In this document: positions 44,658-53,924 of the stretch, piece after piece
Layout: each line of letters opens with the position of its first letter
Position numbering within the stretch: position 1 is the stretch's first letter
IMG/VR virus record: IMGVR_UViG_3300045110_000158
Coordinates: 1-64,000 of that record
DNA length: 64,000 nt
Strand: one strand, 5' to 3'
DNA from: a virus
Translations under genes and position numbers: made by a program
Notes under the pieces: model-generated
Told to the model about the DNA's origin: nothing
The model's input: only the letters and a program-made list of their open reading frames with translations
Databases searched by the model: none

Positions 44658-46898
44658 CTACACGCTTGAGTTCATGTTGGTGTTGGTGTTGGTGGACGTC
44701 GAAGTAATATTACTAGTCACATTGCTGTTCGAATTCGAGTTGACGTTGCTGTTCGAATTCGTGTTCGAGTTGACGTTGCTGTTCGCGTTTGTGTTCGAGT
44801 TGATGTTGCTGTTCGTGTTCGAGTTGACGTTGCTGTTCGAATTAGTATTGGAGTTGATGTTACTATTTGCGTTCGTGTTCGAGTTGATGTTGCTGTTCGA
44901 GTTGGTGTTCGAGTTGCTGTTAACGTTGCTGTTCGAGTTCGTGTTGCTATTTACGTTGCTGTTGGAATTGGAATTGGAGTTGCTCTCGACGTTGCTGTTG
45001 CTCGTGCTTACGTTATCGTTGAAGTTTTGGTTCGAGCTTGTGGTGTGGCTGTTGCCGGTGTTGGTGTTGTAGTTGGTATTGTAGCCGGTGTTGGTGTTGA
45101 TGTTGTTGCCATCGGTCGTCTGCATGTTCGACGACCACTGCGAGCTGTTGTGCCAGCTGATCGCCCCGAGTGCGGCAGCACCAAGCTGCGCGCAAACCTG
45201 CGCGCCCACCTTGGAAGCATCGAGTGAGAGCCCACGCGCCGCGATGTAGAGATCGCCGTTGGCCTTGGCAGTAGACACGCCAAGCTGCGTGATCTGCACC
45301 TGCTCGTTTATGATCGCTTCCCATTGCTTGGTCAGCACCTCATTGTAACTCTGCATCGCCGCGACCTGGGCCTTGAACACCTCCGCTTCGGCAGTGTTGA
45401 ACGCAGCCGCAGCCTGGGCCTGACCAACCATGCCTTTGATGGCGGAGTCGTAGCCGGAGAGCTGCGCCTGGAAAGCTTCCACCTGGCCATGAAATACCTG
45501 CACCCGGGCGTTGATCTGCGCCACACCAGCGTTGACCTCGGCAGTGTACGCATCGACCGAAGTTTTATACGCTTGCTCGATCGTTGCCTGCGCTTCCACG
45601 CTGGCCTTGTAGCCTTCGACCTCGGCCGTGTAGGCGTTGATCCGACCGACGAACGCCTTGATCTCCTCGCCGTAAATCTCGACCTTGATCTTCTCGACCT
45701 GTGCCTGGGTCTGAATGATCTCGACCTGCGTCTTGTAAATCTGCAAGACCGCCATCTGAGCCTGGACTTCGACCTCGTACTGGTGCACCAGCGCGGTGTT
45801 GATCTCAGCCTTGGTCTTCTCGTATTCGATCTGCGCCTGGGTGATCTGGACCTGTGCCATGATCGCCTTGATCTGGGTGTCGTAGACCAGCGCCTGAGTC
45901 TTGTATCCCTCCAGCGAGGCTTTGTAGCTCTCGACCTTCGCATTGTAGAGCGCGATGCCGGCCTCGGTCGCGTACTTGGCAGCATCGAACGCGCGCTGTG
46001 CGCTCTGGTTGGCGTACTGGATCAGCTGGCCTTCCAGGGTGGTTGCGTTCTCGCGGGCCTTGACGATGTTGGCGAGCTGCAGCTCGGCCTGCTTCGTCAT
46101 GATGTCGCGGGACAAGCCGGCGATCGTATAATTTGTCTCAGTCTGTATCTTGATCCTGGCGTCGACGAACGCGCCGGGCGGGAAGGCGTAGCCCAGCACT
46201 TCCATCCTGTTCAGCTCGTTGAGCGCCGCGGCCTGCTGCTTGTACTCGCGCTCGCGGCCGGCGTCCCACAGCGCCTGCTGGGCTTGCTTGTTGAGATGCG
46301 TGTACTCCCCGGCGGTGATCGCGAGGTCGAGGTCTTCTTCGAGGTCCTCCAGAAGCTGCGAAGTATAGGGCGCGCCAGGGATGTAGTTGAACGGCCCCGG
46401 CTCCACGGCGGTGAGCTTCGGCACGTCCGCGTTGAAGGTCGGTATCACGATCTGCGGAAAGTTCACCGTGTCGAGCGTCATCAATGCCGGCGGGGTTGGC
46501 ATCGTCACCGAGACGGTTGGGTAGGTGAAATCTAGATTGGTGACCGGCGCGTCGGGCACGGTGCCCGCGAACGGCACGGGGGCAGCGCCGAAACTGAGCG
46601 TCGGCGCTTGGCCCGTAAATGGCGGGATGGTGATGCCCGACAAATCCACCTGCCCGCTGAACGGCGGGGGTGCGGTCGGGACGGTCCAGGTCACCTCCTG
46701 CAGGGGCGGCGGAACCGCGAGCCCGGGGAACGGGGGTGTGGTGACGGTCGGGAAGTTCACATTGATCGAGGGAGGCACGAGCTGACCGGCCTGCGCCGAA
46801 AGCGACTGGATGTACGCCTCGGCGAGGCCCACCAGCTGCGCAGACGTGGAGAACATGTACGACGGGTCGCCCCATACGATGGGTGCTACGTACGGCAT
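44658..46898 (-). CDS. Virion protein: coiled coil plus Asn/Ser hexapeptide tail, 746 aa
   Basis: Residues 1-180 contain Pro/Thr/Val beta-like repeats (TPPFPGLAVPPPLQEV, PFSGQVDLSGITIPPFTG). About 190-580 is a long helical region of Ala/Gln/Val heptads (YNAKVESYKASLEGYKTQAL, then TAEVEGYKASVEAQATIEQA) able to form a long coiled coil. The last 150 residues are nearly all Asn, Ser, Thr and Val in SNxNSN-type repeats, ending TNMNSSV. The shape suggests a rod with a polar disordered or cross-beta tip. It is a virion-associated late protein; no known family is assigned. Confidence 0.7.
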   Translation of the reverse strand: MPYVAPIVWGDPSYMFSTSAQLVGLAEAYIQSLSAQAGQLVPPSINVNFPTVTTPPFPGLAVPPPLQEVTWTVPTAPPPFSGQVDLSGITIPPFTGQAPTLSFGAAPVPFAGTVPDAPVTNLDFTYPTVSVTMPTPPALMTLDTVNFPQIVIPTFNADVPKLTAVEPGPFNYIPGAPYTSQLLEDLEEDLDLAITAGEYTHLNKQAQQALWDAGREREYKQQAAALNELNRMEVLGYAFPPGAFVDARIKIQTETNYTIAGLSRDIMTKQAELQLANIVKARENATTLEGQLIQYANQSAQRAFDAAKYATEAGIALYNAKVESYKASLEGYKTQALVYDTQIKAIMAQVQITQAQIEYEKTKAEINTALVHQYEVEVQAQMAVLQIYKTQVEIIQTQAQVEKIKVEIYGEEIKAFVGRINAYTAEVEGYKASVEAQATIEQAYKTSVDAYTAEVNAGVAQINARVQVFHGQVEAFQAQLSGYDSAIKGMVGQAQAAAAFNTAEAEVFKAQVAAMQSYNEVLTKQWEAIINEQVQITQLGVSTAKANGDLYIAARGLSLDASKVGAQVCAQLGAAALGAISWHNSSQWSSNMQTTDGNNINTNTGYNTNYNTNTGNSHTTSSNQNFNDNVSTSNSNVESNSNSNSNSNVNSNTNSNSNVNSNSNTNSNSNINSNTNANSNINSNTNSNSNVNSNTNSNINSNTNANSNVNSNTNSNSNVNSNSNSNVTSNITSTSTNTNTNMNSSV
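44670..45010 (-). repeat. Asn/Ser-coding tandem repeats
   Basis: Repeats built from AAC/AGC-type codons, seen on the plus strand as GTTGCTGTTCGA and GTGTTCGAGTTGAC blocks of 18-30 bases in varied order. They encode the SNxNSN tail of the coiled-coil virion protein. Length polymorphism is likely. Confidence 0.75.
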
Positions 46899-46901
46899 GG
46901 G

Positions 46902-48452
46902 CTAGCCTCCAGGCTGTACCTTAGGCGATTCATCCTTCGGGGGAACCAGCCCCTTGATTTTCCCCGTCTTGGTAACGTGGCTGTCGTTTGTACCAATATT
47001 TCGACCCATCTGCCAGTTGAACTGGCACTTCGTAAAGTCGATGTCCGCCGTGCCCAGTCCCTTGATCGCGGTAGGCCAGGCGCTGGGGTCGAACAACGGA
47101 GGGGCGTAGACGGGGTCGTCAGCACCGGGCTCCCAGGTTGCAGGATCACCAATGGCGTATTTGAAAAACGGTATGTAGAGCGGCTGCGTGTTGGTTGGGT
47201 GCTGGAATCCGTCCTTGAGCACATTGGTGATGAAGTGACGACGGTTCCCTTCTACGCCGGTGTCGAGAGTTTTGCCTGTCCACATCAAGAACTCGGCCAT
47301 CTGGACACCATAGATGTTGTTGACGTACTTGGTAGTCGCTGGAAGCCCGACAGGCCCTGCCGGCACGGATGAATCCTCTAGCGTATATTTAGGTATGGGT
47401 TCGTCTTCGCCCGCCTCTTCCCCCGCTACCTCGTATGCACCATCGGAGACAACATCGTTGTCTCCTTTTCCCTCGGCCCAATCGTCCGACAGTTTGTCCT
47501 TGATGTAGTTTTTGTCGTCCAAGGCAATGAAGAGTTGCGACGCACTGTCGATATAGTCGCCAATCGGCCCATCAGCACTTTCACCGCTCGCGACACCATG
47601 TGATGCGAGTGGTTTAAGATCGACGGAAATCAGCACGTGATGCCAGGCATCTGCCGCAACGTCGATCACATCACTACGGATCGCACTGGTTCCGTCTAAG
47701 ATACCCGGTGTGTTCGTATGATTTTCCTTTGGCGGGTAGCCTGGGTCTGTGTACCCGGATGGAGGTGGCGATGGTGTTGTGTTGTCTTCTCCATCGCCGT
47801 TATCTGCGTCGTTGGAGCATTCAATGATCAAACAAAAACAACACAAGACATCGCAGCCAAAAGACTTAGTTCCACCGAAACATTGTCCGACGATACCTCC
47901 GGTACCACCTTGTCCCGGTGTGATGCTTGATACTTCCGTAAAGTAATTTTCCGTCTTAGGTACTTTGGCGGATTCAAAATTGACAACCAGCTTGCCATCT
48001 CTATCCACTCCAATGAACGAGGGGTCTGTTGTTGGTTGTTCTCCATCAGGAACTGTAGTGTACGTAGTGCCGTTGTATTGAGCCTCACCCCCGGAAGTGT
48101 GACTGGTGCACTCGTAGGTGAACGTAATCAAAGATGTCAGACAACAAGACCCGGCTATGCCGTCGGTACTGGTGCACTCTGCACTGATATCTGTGAGACC
48201 ACCGTGGTAGAAGGTTCCGCTGCCACTTGTCCCTGTGTAGACATGTTCGTTTTTTGTCGTCTTGTATTTGTTGTCTCCTTTGCCCTCCTGCCCGAAGACC
48301 ACGAGCGGCACGATCCCGTTGAGCGGCGGTGCAGGATCAGCGTCGCTATAATTCTCTTTCGCTTTGTCGATTGCTTTCTGCGGCACCTTGAACCACAACG
48401 AGATCACCGCCTGCTTGAACTCATCCAGGTTCTCTACACTCAGGTAGCTCAT
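46902..48452 (-). CDS. Tail-associated protein with LamG/lectin-like part and Cys cluster, 516 aa
   Basis: Begins MSYLSVENLDEFKQAVISLW, with FKVPQKAIDKAKENY. A central Cys-rich stretch (IVGQCFGGTKSFGCDVLCCF, then CLIIECSND) follows. AWHHVLISVDLKPLASHG resembles the core strand of concanavalin/LamG domains, where WHHV is typical. The C-terminal part (YGVQMAEFLMWTGKTLDTGV, NRRHFITNVLKDG) is like tail proteins that display receptor-binding lectin folds. ATG overlaps the previous stop. Receptor binding is inferred. Confidence 0.6.
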   Translation of the reverse strand: MSYLSVENLDEFKQAVISLWFKVPQKAIDKAKENYSDADPAPPLNGIVPLVVFGQEGKGDNKYKTTKNEHVYTGTSGSGTFYHGGLTDISAECTSTDGIAGSCCLTSLITFTYECTSHTSGGEAQYNGTTYTTVPDGEQPTTDPSFIGVDRDGKLVVNFESAKVPKTENYFTEVSSITPGQGGTGGIVGQCFGGTKSFGCDVLCCFCLIIECSNDADNGDGEDNTTPSPPPSGYTDPGYPPKENHTNTPGILDGTSAIRSDVIDVAADAWHHVLISVDLKPLASHGVASGESADGPIGDYIDSASQLFIALDDKNYIKDKLSDDWAEGKGDNDVVSDGAYEVAGEEAGEDEPIPKYTLEDSSVPAGPVGLPATTKYVNNIYGVQMAEFLMWTGKTLDTGVEGNRRHFITNVLKDGFQHPTNTQPLYIPFFKYAIGDPATWEPGADDPVYAPPLFDPSAWPTAIKGLGTADIDFTKCQFNWQMGRNIGTNDSHVTKTGKIKGLVPPKDESPKVQPGG

Positions 48453-48655
48453 GACGCCTCCCCATCTTGAGGCGGCTTAGGCGGTTCAACTATTTTTTGT
48501 TTGAACACGATCGCCTGTAATTTCGAGATATCTCCGATAGCGCTCCCAAATACTTCCTTCAGAAGACGCCCAGCCTCAGCACGATCGCCACGATTGAGTG
48601 CGTCTCTAGCTTCCTTCAGCAACTTGCCGCGTTCTTCGCAGTTAGTACAAGCCAT
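48449..48655 (-). CDS. Small CxxC protein, 68 aa
   Basis: MACTNCEERGKLLKEARDAL then NRGDRAEAGRLLKEVFGSAI: an N-terminal Cys-x-x-Cys followed by a two-helix repeat. AGGAA precedes ATG 48655. It overlaps the downstream lectin-like gene by 4 bases, so it may be a chaperone or assembly partner. Not recognised. Confidence 0.65.
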   Translation of the reverse strand: MACTNCEERGKLLKEARDALNRGDRAEAGRLLKEVFGSAIGDISKLQAIVFKQKIVEPPKPPQDGEAS

Positions 48656-48667
48656 GATCCAATTCCT

Positions 48668-49303
48668 CTAAGCGTCACCAGCTCCATCGCCAAACTCGAC
48701 CGCCAAGAAGCACGGAATGTCTAGTTCCAGGAACTCTGGCGCTTTCTTCTCTTCCTTCTTCTCCTCTTCCGGCAACTCCTCTTTTGGCGGCTTCTCCTCT
48801 TCCGGCGGCTTTTCCTCTTCCGGCGGCCTCTCCTCTGGCGGCGGTTGATCCTCCGGCACCAGTGGCGGGCCTTCGGGTTCTGGCACCCTCGTCTCTATGT
48901 CTGGTGGCCGTGATACTTCTGGCGGCTCTTCCGGTGTTGGCGGCTTTGGTGTCTCTGGTGCTTCCTCAACTGCTGGTATCTCTGGCGCCGCTTCAGCTTG
49001 CGGAGCGAGATGGTAGTGCATCTTCTCCATCCCCTGCACATAACTGTAGTAGACAGTCATGTCTCTCAGGGGGAGTATGGAGCTGTGGATATCGAGCCCT
49101 CCAACCTCGATCTGTTGCCGCTGAATCGAAACGAATCTGTTGATGACCGGTTGGTTCTGTCTGATTATTTCAGTGGCCAGCTTATTGGCATCTTGCGGCG
49201 GCGGCACATTGCTGGCGTCGACACTCGTGGTGATCGGCATCGGCACCTGACCGACGCCCTGATCAACCGGCACCCATGATGGCGGTCGCTCAACATCCGG
49301 CAT
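48668..49303 (-). CDS. Pro/Glu-rich virion protein, 211 aa
   Basis: Residues 1-95 are ordered (DANKLATEIIRQNQPVINRF, DMTVYYSYVQGMEKMHYHLA). About 96-190 are Pro/Glu repeats of EEKPPEEEKPP type; the end is LDIPCFLAVEFGDGAGDA. No clear ribosome binding site, so translation probably depends on coupling to the gene 7 bases upstream. The Pro/Glu tract would be an extended acidic linker. Not recognised. Confidence 0.6.
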   Translation of the reverse strand: MPDVERPPSWVPVDQGVGQVPMPITTSVDASNVPPPQDANKLATEIIRQNQPVINRFVSIQRQQIEVGGLDIHSSILPLRDMTVYYSYVQGMEKMHYHLAPQAEAAPEIPAVEEAPETPKPPTPEEPPEVSRPPDIETRVPEPEGPPLVPEDQPPPEERPPEEEKPPEEEKPPKEELPEEEKKEEKKAPEFLELDIPCFLAVEFGDGAGDA

Positions 49304-49309
49304 AGCAGA

Positions 49310-49480
49310 TCAGTGTGTACCGAGCAGGCGTCCAACCCCTCCGAAAATCTCAGCCGCAATCCAGAACGCGACCGCCGCCCAGCCAAGATGCCAGCGCGGC
49401 GTAGGCTGCGGGCTCCACACCGATGCCAGCACGGCACACACGAAAGCGAACACCAAAAGCACTAGGCCAACATTACCCAT
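49310..49480 (-). CDS. Small two-helix membrane protein, 56 aa
   Basis: Minus strand from ATG 49480: MGNVGLVLLVFAFVCAVLAS, a loop VWSPQPTPRWH, then LGWAAVAFWIAAEIFGGVGR. Two hydrophobic helices joined by a Pro/Trp loop. ATG overlaps the previous stop (ATGA). Such proteins in late tail regions can be class II holins; a holin role here is plausible but unproven, and the endolysin is far away in the early arm. Confidence 0.65.
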   Translation of the reverse strand: MGNVGLVLLVFAFVCAVLASVWSPQPTPRWHLGWAAVAFWIAAEIFGGVGRLLGTH

Positions 49481-51309
49481 CACACTCTCCTTCCTCTCGT
49501 CATCGGGATGAACTCGATTGAGTCAAGGTCGAAATCCTGGCCCTCGGTTATAAGCTCCCAGGCCATGTAAGTCGTGCTAATGCCTTTTCCCACCTTGACT
49601 TTCGTCGTCATCAGGTTCGGCTGCGCTTTGAGTTCGTAGACGTATTCCCGGCCATCGCCAGCGACCAATTTAAGATAGAACCGGCCGCCGCCGCGGATCG
49701 CGACATACACGCCCTTGATGCCGAACATCTTCTTCTCGTTGAGCTGGAGGTACCCGCCCATCAAATCGGAGATGATCAGCGCGCCATCGTCGGTGTCGCC
49801 GTCCAACTCATAGAGCCCATCGGGGCCAGCTGCGACGTACCGGTTGCCCAGTAACGCAAACGAATTAAAATCATAGTTGAGATACTCGGTGACCGCGGCG
49901 GTCCTGGTGTTCACCGCCCAGGCCGTCGTTGTTCCAGAGGGGCTGATGTAGAGCGCGTCGATCACCACCCCGTCGAGCAGCGGGTCGCCCCTGTAGAGCA
50001 TGTGCACCAGCTGCTCCGGGCTCACCTGGATGTTTCCGACCAGCTTCAGAACCAGCTTGCTGTTGAGCGCCGGGTGAACGGTAAGCAGCTGAGACAGGGC
50101 ACCGCCCGCGATGAACTGCCGACCCAAGGTGTCGTGTACAGTGAACAGCTCCGCCAATATCTCGTTAACAAGATGTTCGAGCGTGTCTCCAAGCCTCACC
50201 CGGCTGTCGAGCATCAAGTGGTAGTGGGACGCTGGCGATGCCGCGGCTGACACCAGAAGCTTCTGCAGCAGCTTCACGCTCATCCCGCCGGTCAACAGCT
50301 GAGACAGGTTGATCTGTTGACTTAAAGTGACAGGGTGTTTGAGCTTGAAACCTTCAGTTTCGATCAGCTTGACCAGCTGCGCCAAGGATGCCTTGTAGGT
50401 CATGTGGGCGGCATAAGGATCGGAGATTTTAAGCACCTCCGTCAGCGCCCGACCCCAGATGAACTTTGGAATTGTAGTCTGACCTACAGTCAGATTCTGC
50501 ACCATGTTATAAACGGCACGAAACTTCGGGATCAGCGTTGCCCCGACATTCATCGGGAAAGTAACGGCGAAATGAAACTGTGAATGCGGCTCCAGGCTGG
50601 GGGTCACCATGATGGCGACTTCACGCATCAACTTTACGAACCTCATCTTGTAGCTGATAGCCTGAGGCAAGCTGATCGCAAAGCTGGAAGACAAGTGGTA
50701 GCGAACCTTTGGCTTCATGACGGCAAGGCTAGCAACACCTTGCGGCAAAGTGACGTTGTACGTCATCTTGGGCGATGTGGTTTGACCGCCGATGACACCA
50801 TCCTGCAGGTACGTATTGAAGTAGTGCGGCGCGGTCGCATCCAGCGAACCGGCACCATCCATCTGGCCAACGGTAGCGCCCTCGACACTGATCGCGATTA
50901 CCGAAGCGACGCCGTCCATCTGGCCACCGCGCCGGCCCAGCGAGGCACTGGCGCCCAGCACATCAGCCAAGCCATCCAGATGACCAGCGCCGCTAGCCAG
51001 CTCGGCGCCATCGGCCATCATGTCGGCGTGACCGTCCATGCTGGCTGCGCCCATGCGGAGAATGGCGCTAGCGGCCAGCATGTCAGACTGACCATCCATC
51101 TGAGCCACGGTCGAAGCTACAGTACGACCAACAGCAGAGACAGCAGCAGCGCCGTCCATCGCAGCCGCGCCTAGCCGCTTGATGAAGCCGGGATCGTAGA
51201 CACCGATATTGGAGACGACAGAAATGATGATCGCGCTGGGATCGGCGACAACGACTGACCCCAGACCCGCCCGCGATGCTGAGAGGACGGTCGTCGACAT
51301 GACCGTCAA
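49480..51309 (-). CDS. Tail protein with 20-residue MDG repeats, 609 aa
   Basis: After a 45-residue hydrophobic N-terminus (TTVLSASRAGLGSVVVADPS), about five tandem units of 20 residues start with MDG or LDG (MDGQSDMLAASAILRMGAAS, then MDGHADMMADGAELASGAGH). The middle has many KLxQxLTVxxxL segments like short beta or helical fibre repeats. The C-terminus (DGLYELDGDTDDGALIISDL, RGGGRFYLKLVAGDGREYVY) is all-beta. It is likely a tail fibre or distal tail component. It is coupled to both neighbours by 4-base overlaps. Confidence 0.7.
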   Translation of the reverse strand: MTVMSTTVLSASRAGLGSVVVADPSAIIISVVSNIGVYDPGFIKRLGAAAMDGAAAVSAVGRTVASTVAQMDGQSDMLAASAILRMGAASMDGHADMMADGAELASGAGHLDGLADVLGASASLGRRGGQMDGVASVIAISVEGATVGQMDGAGSLDATAPHYFNTYLQDGVIGGQTTSPKMTYNVTLPQGVASLAVMKPKVRYHLSSSFAISLPQAISYKMRFVKLMREVAIMVTPSLEPHSQFHFAVTFPMNVGATLIPKFRAVYNMVQNLTVGQTTIPKFIWGRALTEVLKISDPYAAHMTYKASLAQLVKLIETEGFKLKHPVTLSQQINLSQLLTGGMSVKLLQKLLVSAAASPASHYHLMLDSRVRLGDTLEHLVNEILAELFTVHDTLGRQFIAGGALSQLLTVHPALNSKLVLKLVGNIQVSPEQLVHMLYRGDPLLDGVVIDALYISPSGTTTAWAVNTRTAAVTEYLNYDFNSFALLGNRYVAAGPDGLYELDGDTDDGALIISDLMGGYLQLNEKKMFGIKGVYVAIRGGGRFYLKLVAGDGREYVYELKAQPNLMTTKVKVGKGISTTYMAWELITEGQDFDLDSIEFIPMTRGRRV

Positions 51310-53918
51310 CCAATCGTTAGTTGCGGATTAACCCAAGCAGTTGTTGTCTTGCCTAAACGAACCAGCCCGCGCACGCGGCCGGGACGCTGCGGAGTGAAGC
51401 TTGCTTGCAAGAGCTGCTTGACCGGCGTGATTATCGGCGATGAAAAACCTGCGGGAGCTGCGTTGGCAAAACTGGTGGCGCCGAAGTTGACAGTCGCGCC
51501 GTCGATGCCAAACCCTGGTGCGTACATTGGATAGGGCGCGCCAGTCAACGAACTGAAACTGAACCCTCCTACACCAGTAGCAGGATTGGCTGCGCCACTT
51601 CCATTCCAAGTATTCGCGCCGATTCGAATCCAGATCAGTTGATTAGGGACATCAACAGCTATGCCAAAGGCAGTGCCTACAGCGATAGTCCCTGTGAGGG
51701 TCGCTCGAAACGTGTTGTTGGTATATAGGTTGGGGCCGGCAGTGCTGACGTTCGCATACTGTGCTGTTTGTGCTGCTGCCAGTGCCGCCGAAGCTGAGGC
51801 TATGCCGTACGTATTGGTCCCGGACCCAAGCGCGGTAGGCGTGATCTCGAAGTAGTATTTACCAGACCCGAGCGCGGTGTTCGCGCGAACGCCGTTGTTG
51901 CCGCCGGCTTGTGTTGCCGTCAGGTTGCCGTTGCTGAGCGTGAGCCCTCCTGATGCGTCACCAGGATTCCATGTTGTGGGAATCGTTCCCGTCCATGGGT
52001 TGCTCGAACTCGGCAGCGCCGCCACAGGTGTCAGCAGGCTCGGCAGACTGTCGGCAAAACTGGCGATCGGATTTGATGCATCGGTCGGCAACAGGGAGAA
52101 ACCAGATGGCACCACACCAGCCACTGATACTGGGGTAAGAATCCCGGTCTCCCCGTTAAGCATCGCCGTCACAGCTGGGAACAACGTTCCTACCACAGCG
52201 GCGAAACTAACGCCGCCGACGCCAGTCGCCGGATTCGCGGTACCGCTGCCATTCCAGTTCCCTGCTGTCCCGCTTCTGAACCAAGCCAGCTTTGCTCCCA
52301 GGTCGATAGCAACACAGATAGGGTTGCCTAACCCACCCATGTTTTGGACACTCGATCCGTTGACTTGTATCCAACCAGAACTCGGCGCAACCGCAATAGC
52401 GTTAGAATTGAGCGGAGTTGCTGCTAATGCAAAACCGACCCAACCCGACGTACTAACTGTGAACTCGCAATAAAACTTACCGGACGAAACTCCTTGTGTT
52501 GCCCGCACGCCTGTGTTGCTCGATGACGAGGTGGCTAGAAGGTTGCCACTACTAAGCGCGATGGCAGCCGACTTGTCGCTCGGATTCCATGTTGCTGTCG
52601 CCCCGCCCATGTACTCCAGCAACAATCGGATATCGTTGTTGTTGAGCGAGGCAGCAGAAAAAACTTCCACTGTCGCCGTCTTCGATGCACCGACAGCAAT
52701 GCTCTCGATGTCGAAGGAAAAATTATCTAATAGATAGCAGAGAAGATCGCTGCGCAAACTGGATGCCAACTTGAGACTGTAACCGCCTATGTCATCCTGC
52801 GCCCCGGCGCTTAAATACGTACTACGATCAGTGATAAGATCACCTGCGTAGGTGTGACGTTCGTTGAGGACGCTGGTGCCGTTGTAGCAATTGACCAGCT
52901 CGACCTCATCAAGCACGGCGTAACCTGTAGCTGGCGTGGCCAGCAACGTCACTCCTGGCGCAATGCGGCAACTGTCGAGCAGCGCCTTGAATCCGTACCA
53001 GCCAAGCGTGTTGCCAGCAAACAAGGTGCTGGTGAGCGCACTCAGATCAACCCCTCTAAGTGTGATAATCGCTGCACCATTGATTGAAAACAACGAGGTG
53101 GGCAGAGTTGCCGCCACGATAGCCGCTGGCGTGTTGATCCAGGTGAGGTCGAGGAAATAGCCGCTGAAAGCAATTGCCTGAGCGGCATTGCTGAACTGAA
53201 GCGTGACGTTGTCCCAGAGCAGCTTGACCCCGCTATTATTGTAGAACTTCGATGTGGAGGCTGCGCTGGGGCCAAACACAAAAGTACAGTTTTTGAAGAC
53301 GGTGGTTTTAACCGTGCCGTTGTTGAAGTAGAAATTGTTGGCGTTGTTTAGCGTGAACGTGAAGCCTTGCCAGAGCATGGCGCACATGGTGTCGAAAGAT
53401 ATCCCATTGCCGCCAGCTCCCGACGTGATTACTGCTCCGCTCTGAACATCAGCCGCGACCGGCGGCACCGACCCGGCCCGATTAACCGAAGTAATCGACA
53501 CCGAGCCCCAACTTATAGACCCGTTGTTGGCAACCAGGGCCCCCATGTTTCCAGTGCCGATCTCGTTGTGATCGCTGGCAACGAACACCCGATCCCCAAT
53601 CAACGGGCGCCCTTGGGCTTGATTTGACATCAGCGCGTAGACTGATCCAGCAGCTGCACTCCAACCGTAGGTCGATTGTCCGGAAACGTTGGTAAAGGTA
53701 GCCGTACCTTGAGCAACCGTTCCATTGTTAAGAGCAGCAGTACCCCAGCCATTCTCGGTCGCAGCCGACGTACCAGCTGTGGTGCAGCGAAAGACGTAGA
53801 GCGCCCAAACAGCCGAAGGCGTAATAGGTCGCACCAACTGCCCGATCGTGTACGCAGTGTTGACTGCGAACACCGGTATTGCCGCGTAGTTCGCCGATGA
53901 GACGTACCAGTCAGCCAT
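51306..53918 (-). CDS. Tail fibre/spike with beta-helix-like region and two SPRY-like domains, 870 aa
   Basis: The N-terminus (MADWYVSSANYAAIPVFAVN, then YTIGQLVRPITPSAVWALYV) is a carbohydrate-binding-like module. Residues about 80-420 have the short-strand pattern of a right-handed beta-helix (NNANNFYFNNGTVKTTVFKN). Two repeats of a SPRY/B30.2-like domain follow, at about 460-640 and 660-850. Each has WNPxDxSxxxxLSxGNLxAT, GVRA, SGKxYxE, WNGSGxANPATGVGG and a final Phe/Pro-rich strand. It is probably the receptor-binding spike. Start overlap couples it to the next gene. Confidence 0.75.
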   Translation of the reverse strand: MADWYVSSANYAAIPVFAVNTAYTIGQLVRPITPSAVWALYVFRCTTAGTSAATENGWGTAALNNGTVAQGTATFTNVSGQSTYGWSAAAGSVYALMSNQAQGRPLIGDRVFVASDHNEIGTGNMGALVANNGSISWGSVSITSVNRAGSVPPVAADVQSGAVITSGAGGNGISFDTMCAMLWQGFTFTLNNANNFYFNNGTVKTTVFKNCTFVFGPSAASTSKFYNNSGVKLLWDNVTLQFSNAAQAIAFSGYFLDLTWINTPAAIVAATLPTSLFSINGAAIITLRGVDLSALTSTLFAGNTLGWYGFKALLDSCRIAPGVTLLATPATGYAVLDEVELVNCYNGTSVLNERHTYAGDLITDRSTYLSAGAQDDIGGYSLKLASSLRSDLLCYLLDNFSFDIESIAVGASKTATVEVFSAASLNNNDIRLLLEYMGGATATWNPSDKSAAIALSSGNLLATSSSSNTGVRATQGVSSGKFYCEFTVSTSGWVGFALAATPLNSNAIAVAPSSGWIQVNGSSVQNMGGLGNPICVAIDLGAKLAWFRSGTAGNWNGSGTANPATGVGGVSFAAVVGTLFPAVTAMLNGETGILTPVSVAGVVPSGFSLLPTDASNPIASFADSLPSLLTPVAALPSSSNPWTGTIPTTWNPGDASGGLTLSNGNLTATQAGGNNGVRANTALGSGKYYFEITPTALGSGTNTYGIASASAALAAAQTAQYANVSTAGPNLYTNNTFRATLTGTIAVGTAFGIAVDVPNQLIWIRIGANTWNGSGAANPATGVGGFSFSSLTGAPYPMYAPGFGIDGATVNFGATSFANAAPAGFSSPIITPVKQLLQASFTPQRPGRVRGLVRLGKTTTAWVNPQLTIG

Positions 53919-53924
53919 CTACGT

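Noticed and set aside
44674-46535. Plus-strand frames rich in Leu/Phe/Val over the Asn/Ser repeat gene
   Set aside because: They are the antisense of AAC/AGC repeats and of the coiled coil; the hydrophobic composition is an artefact.
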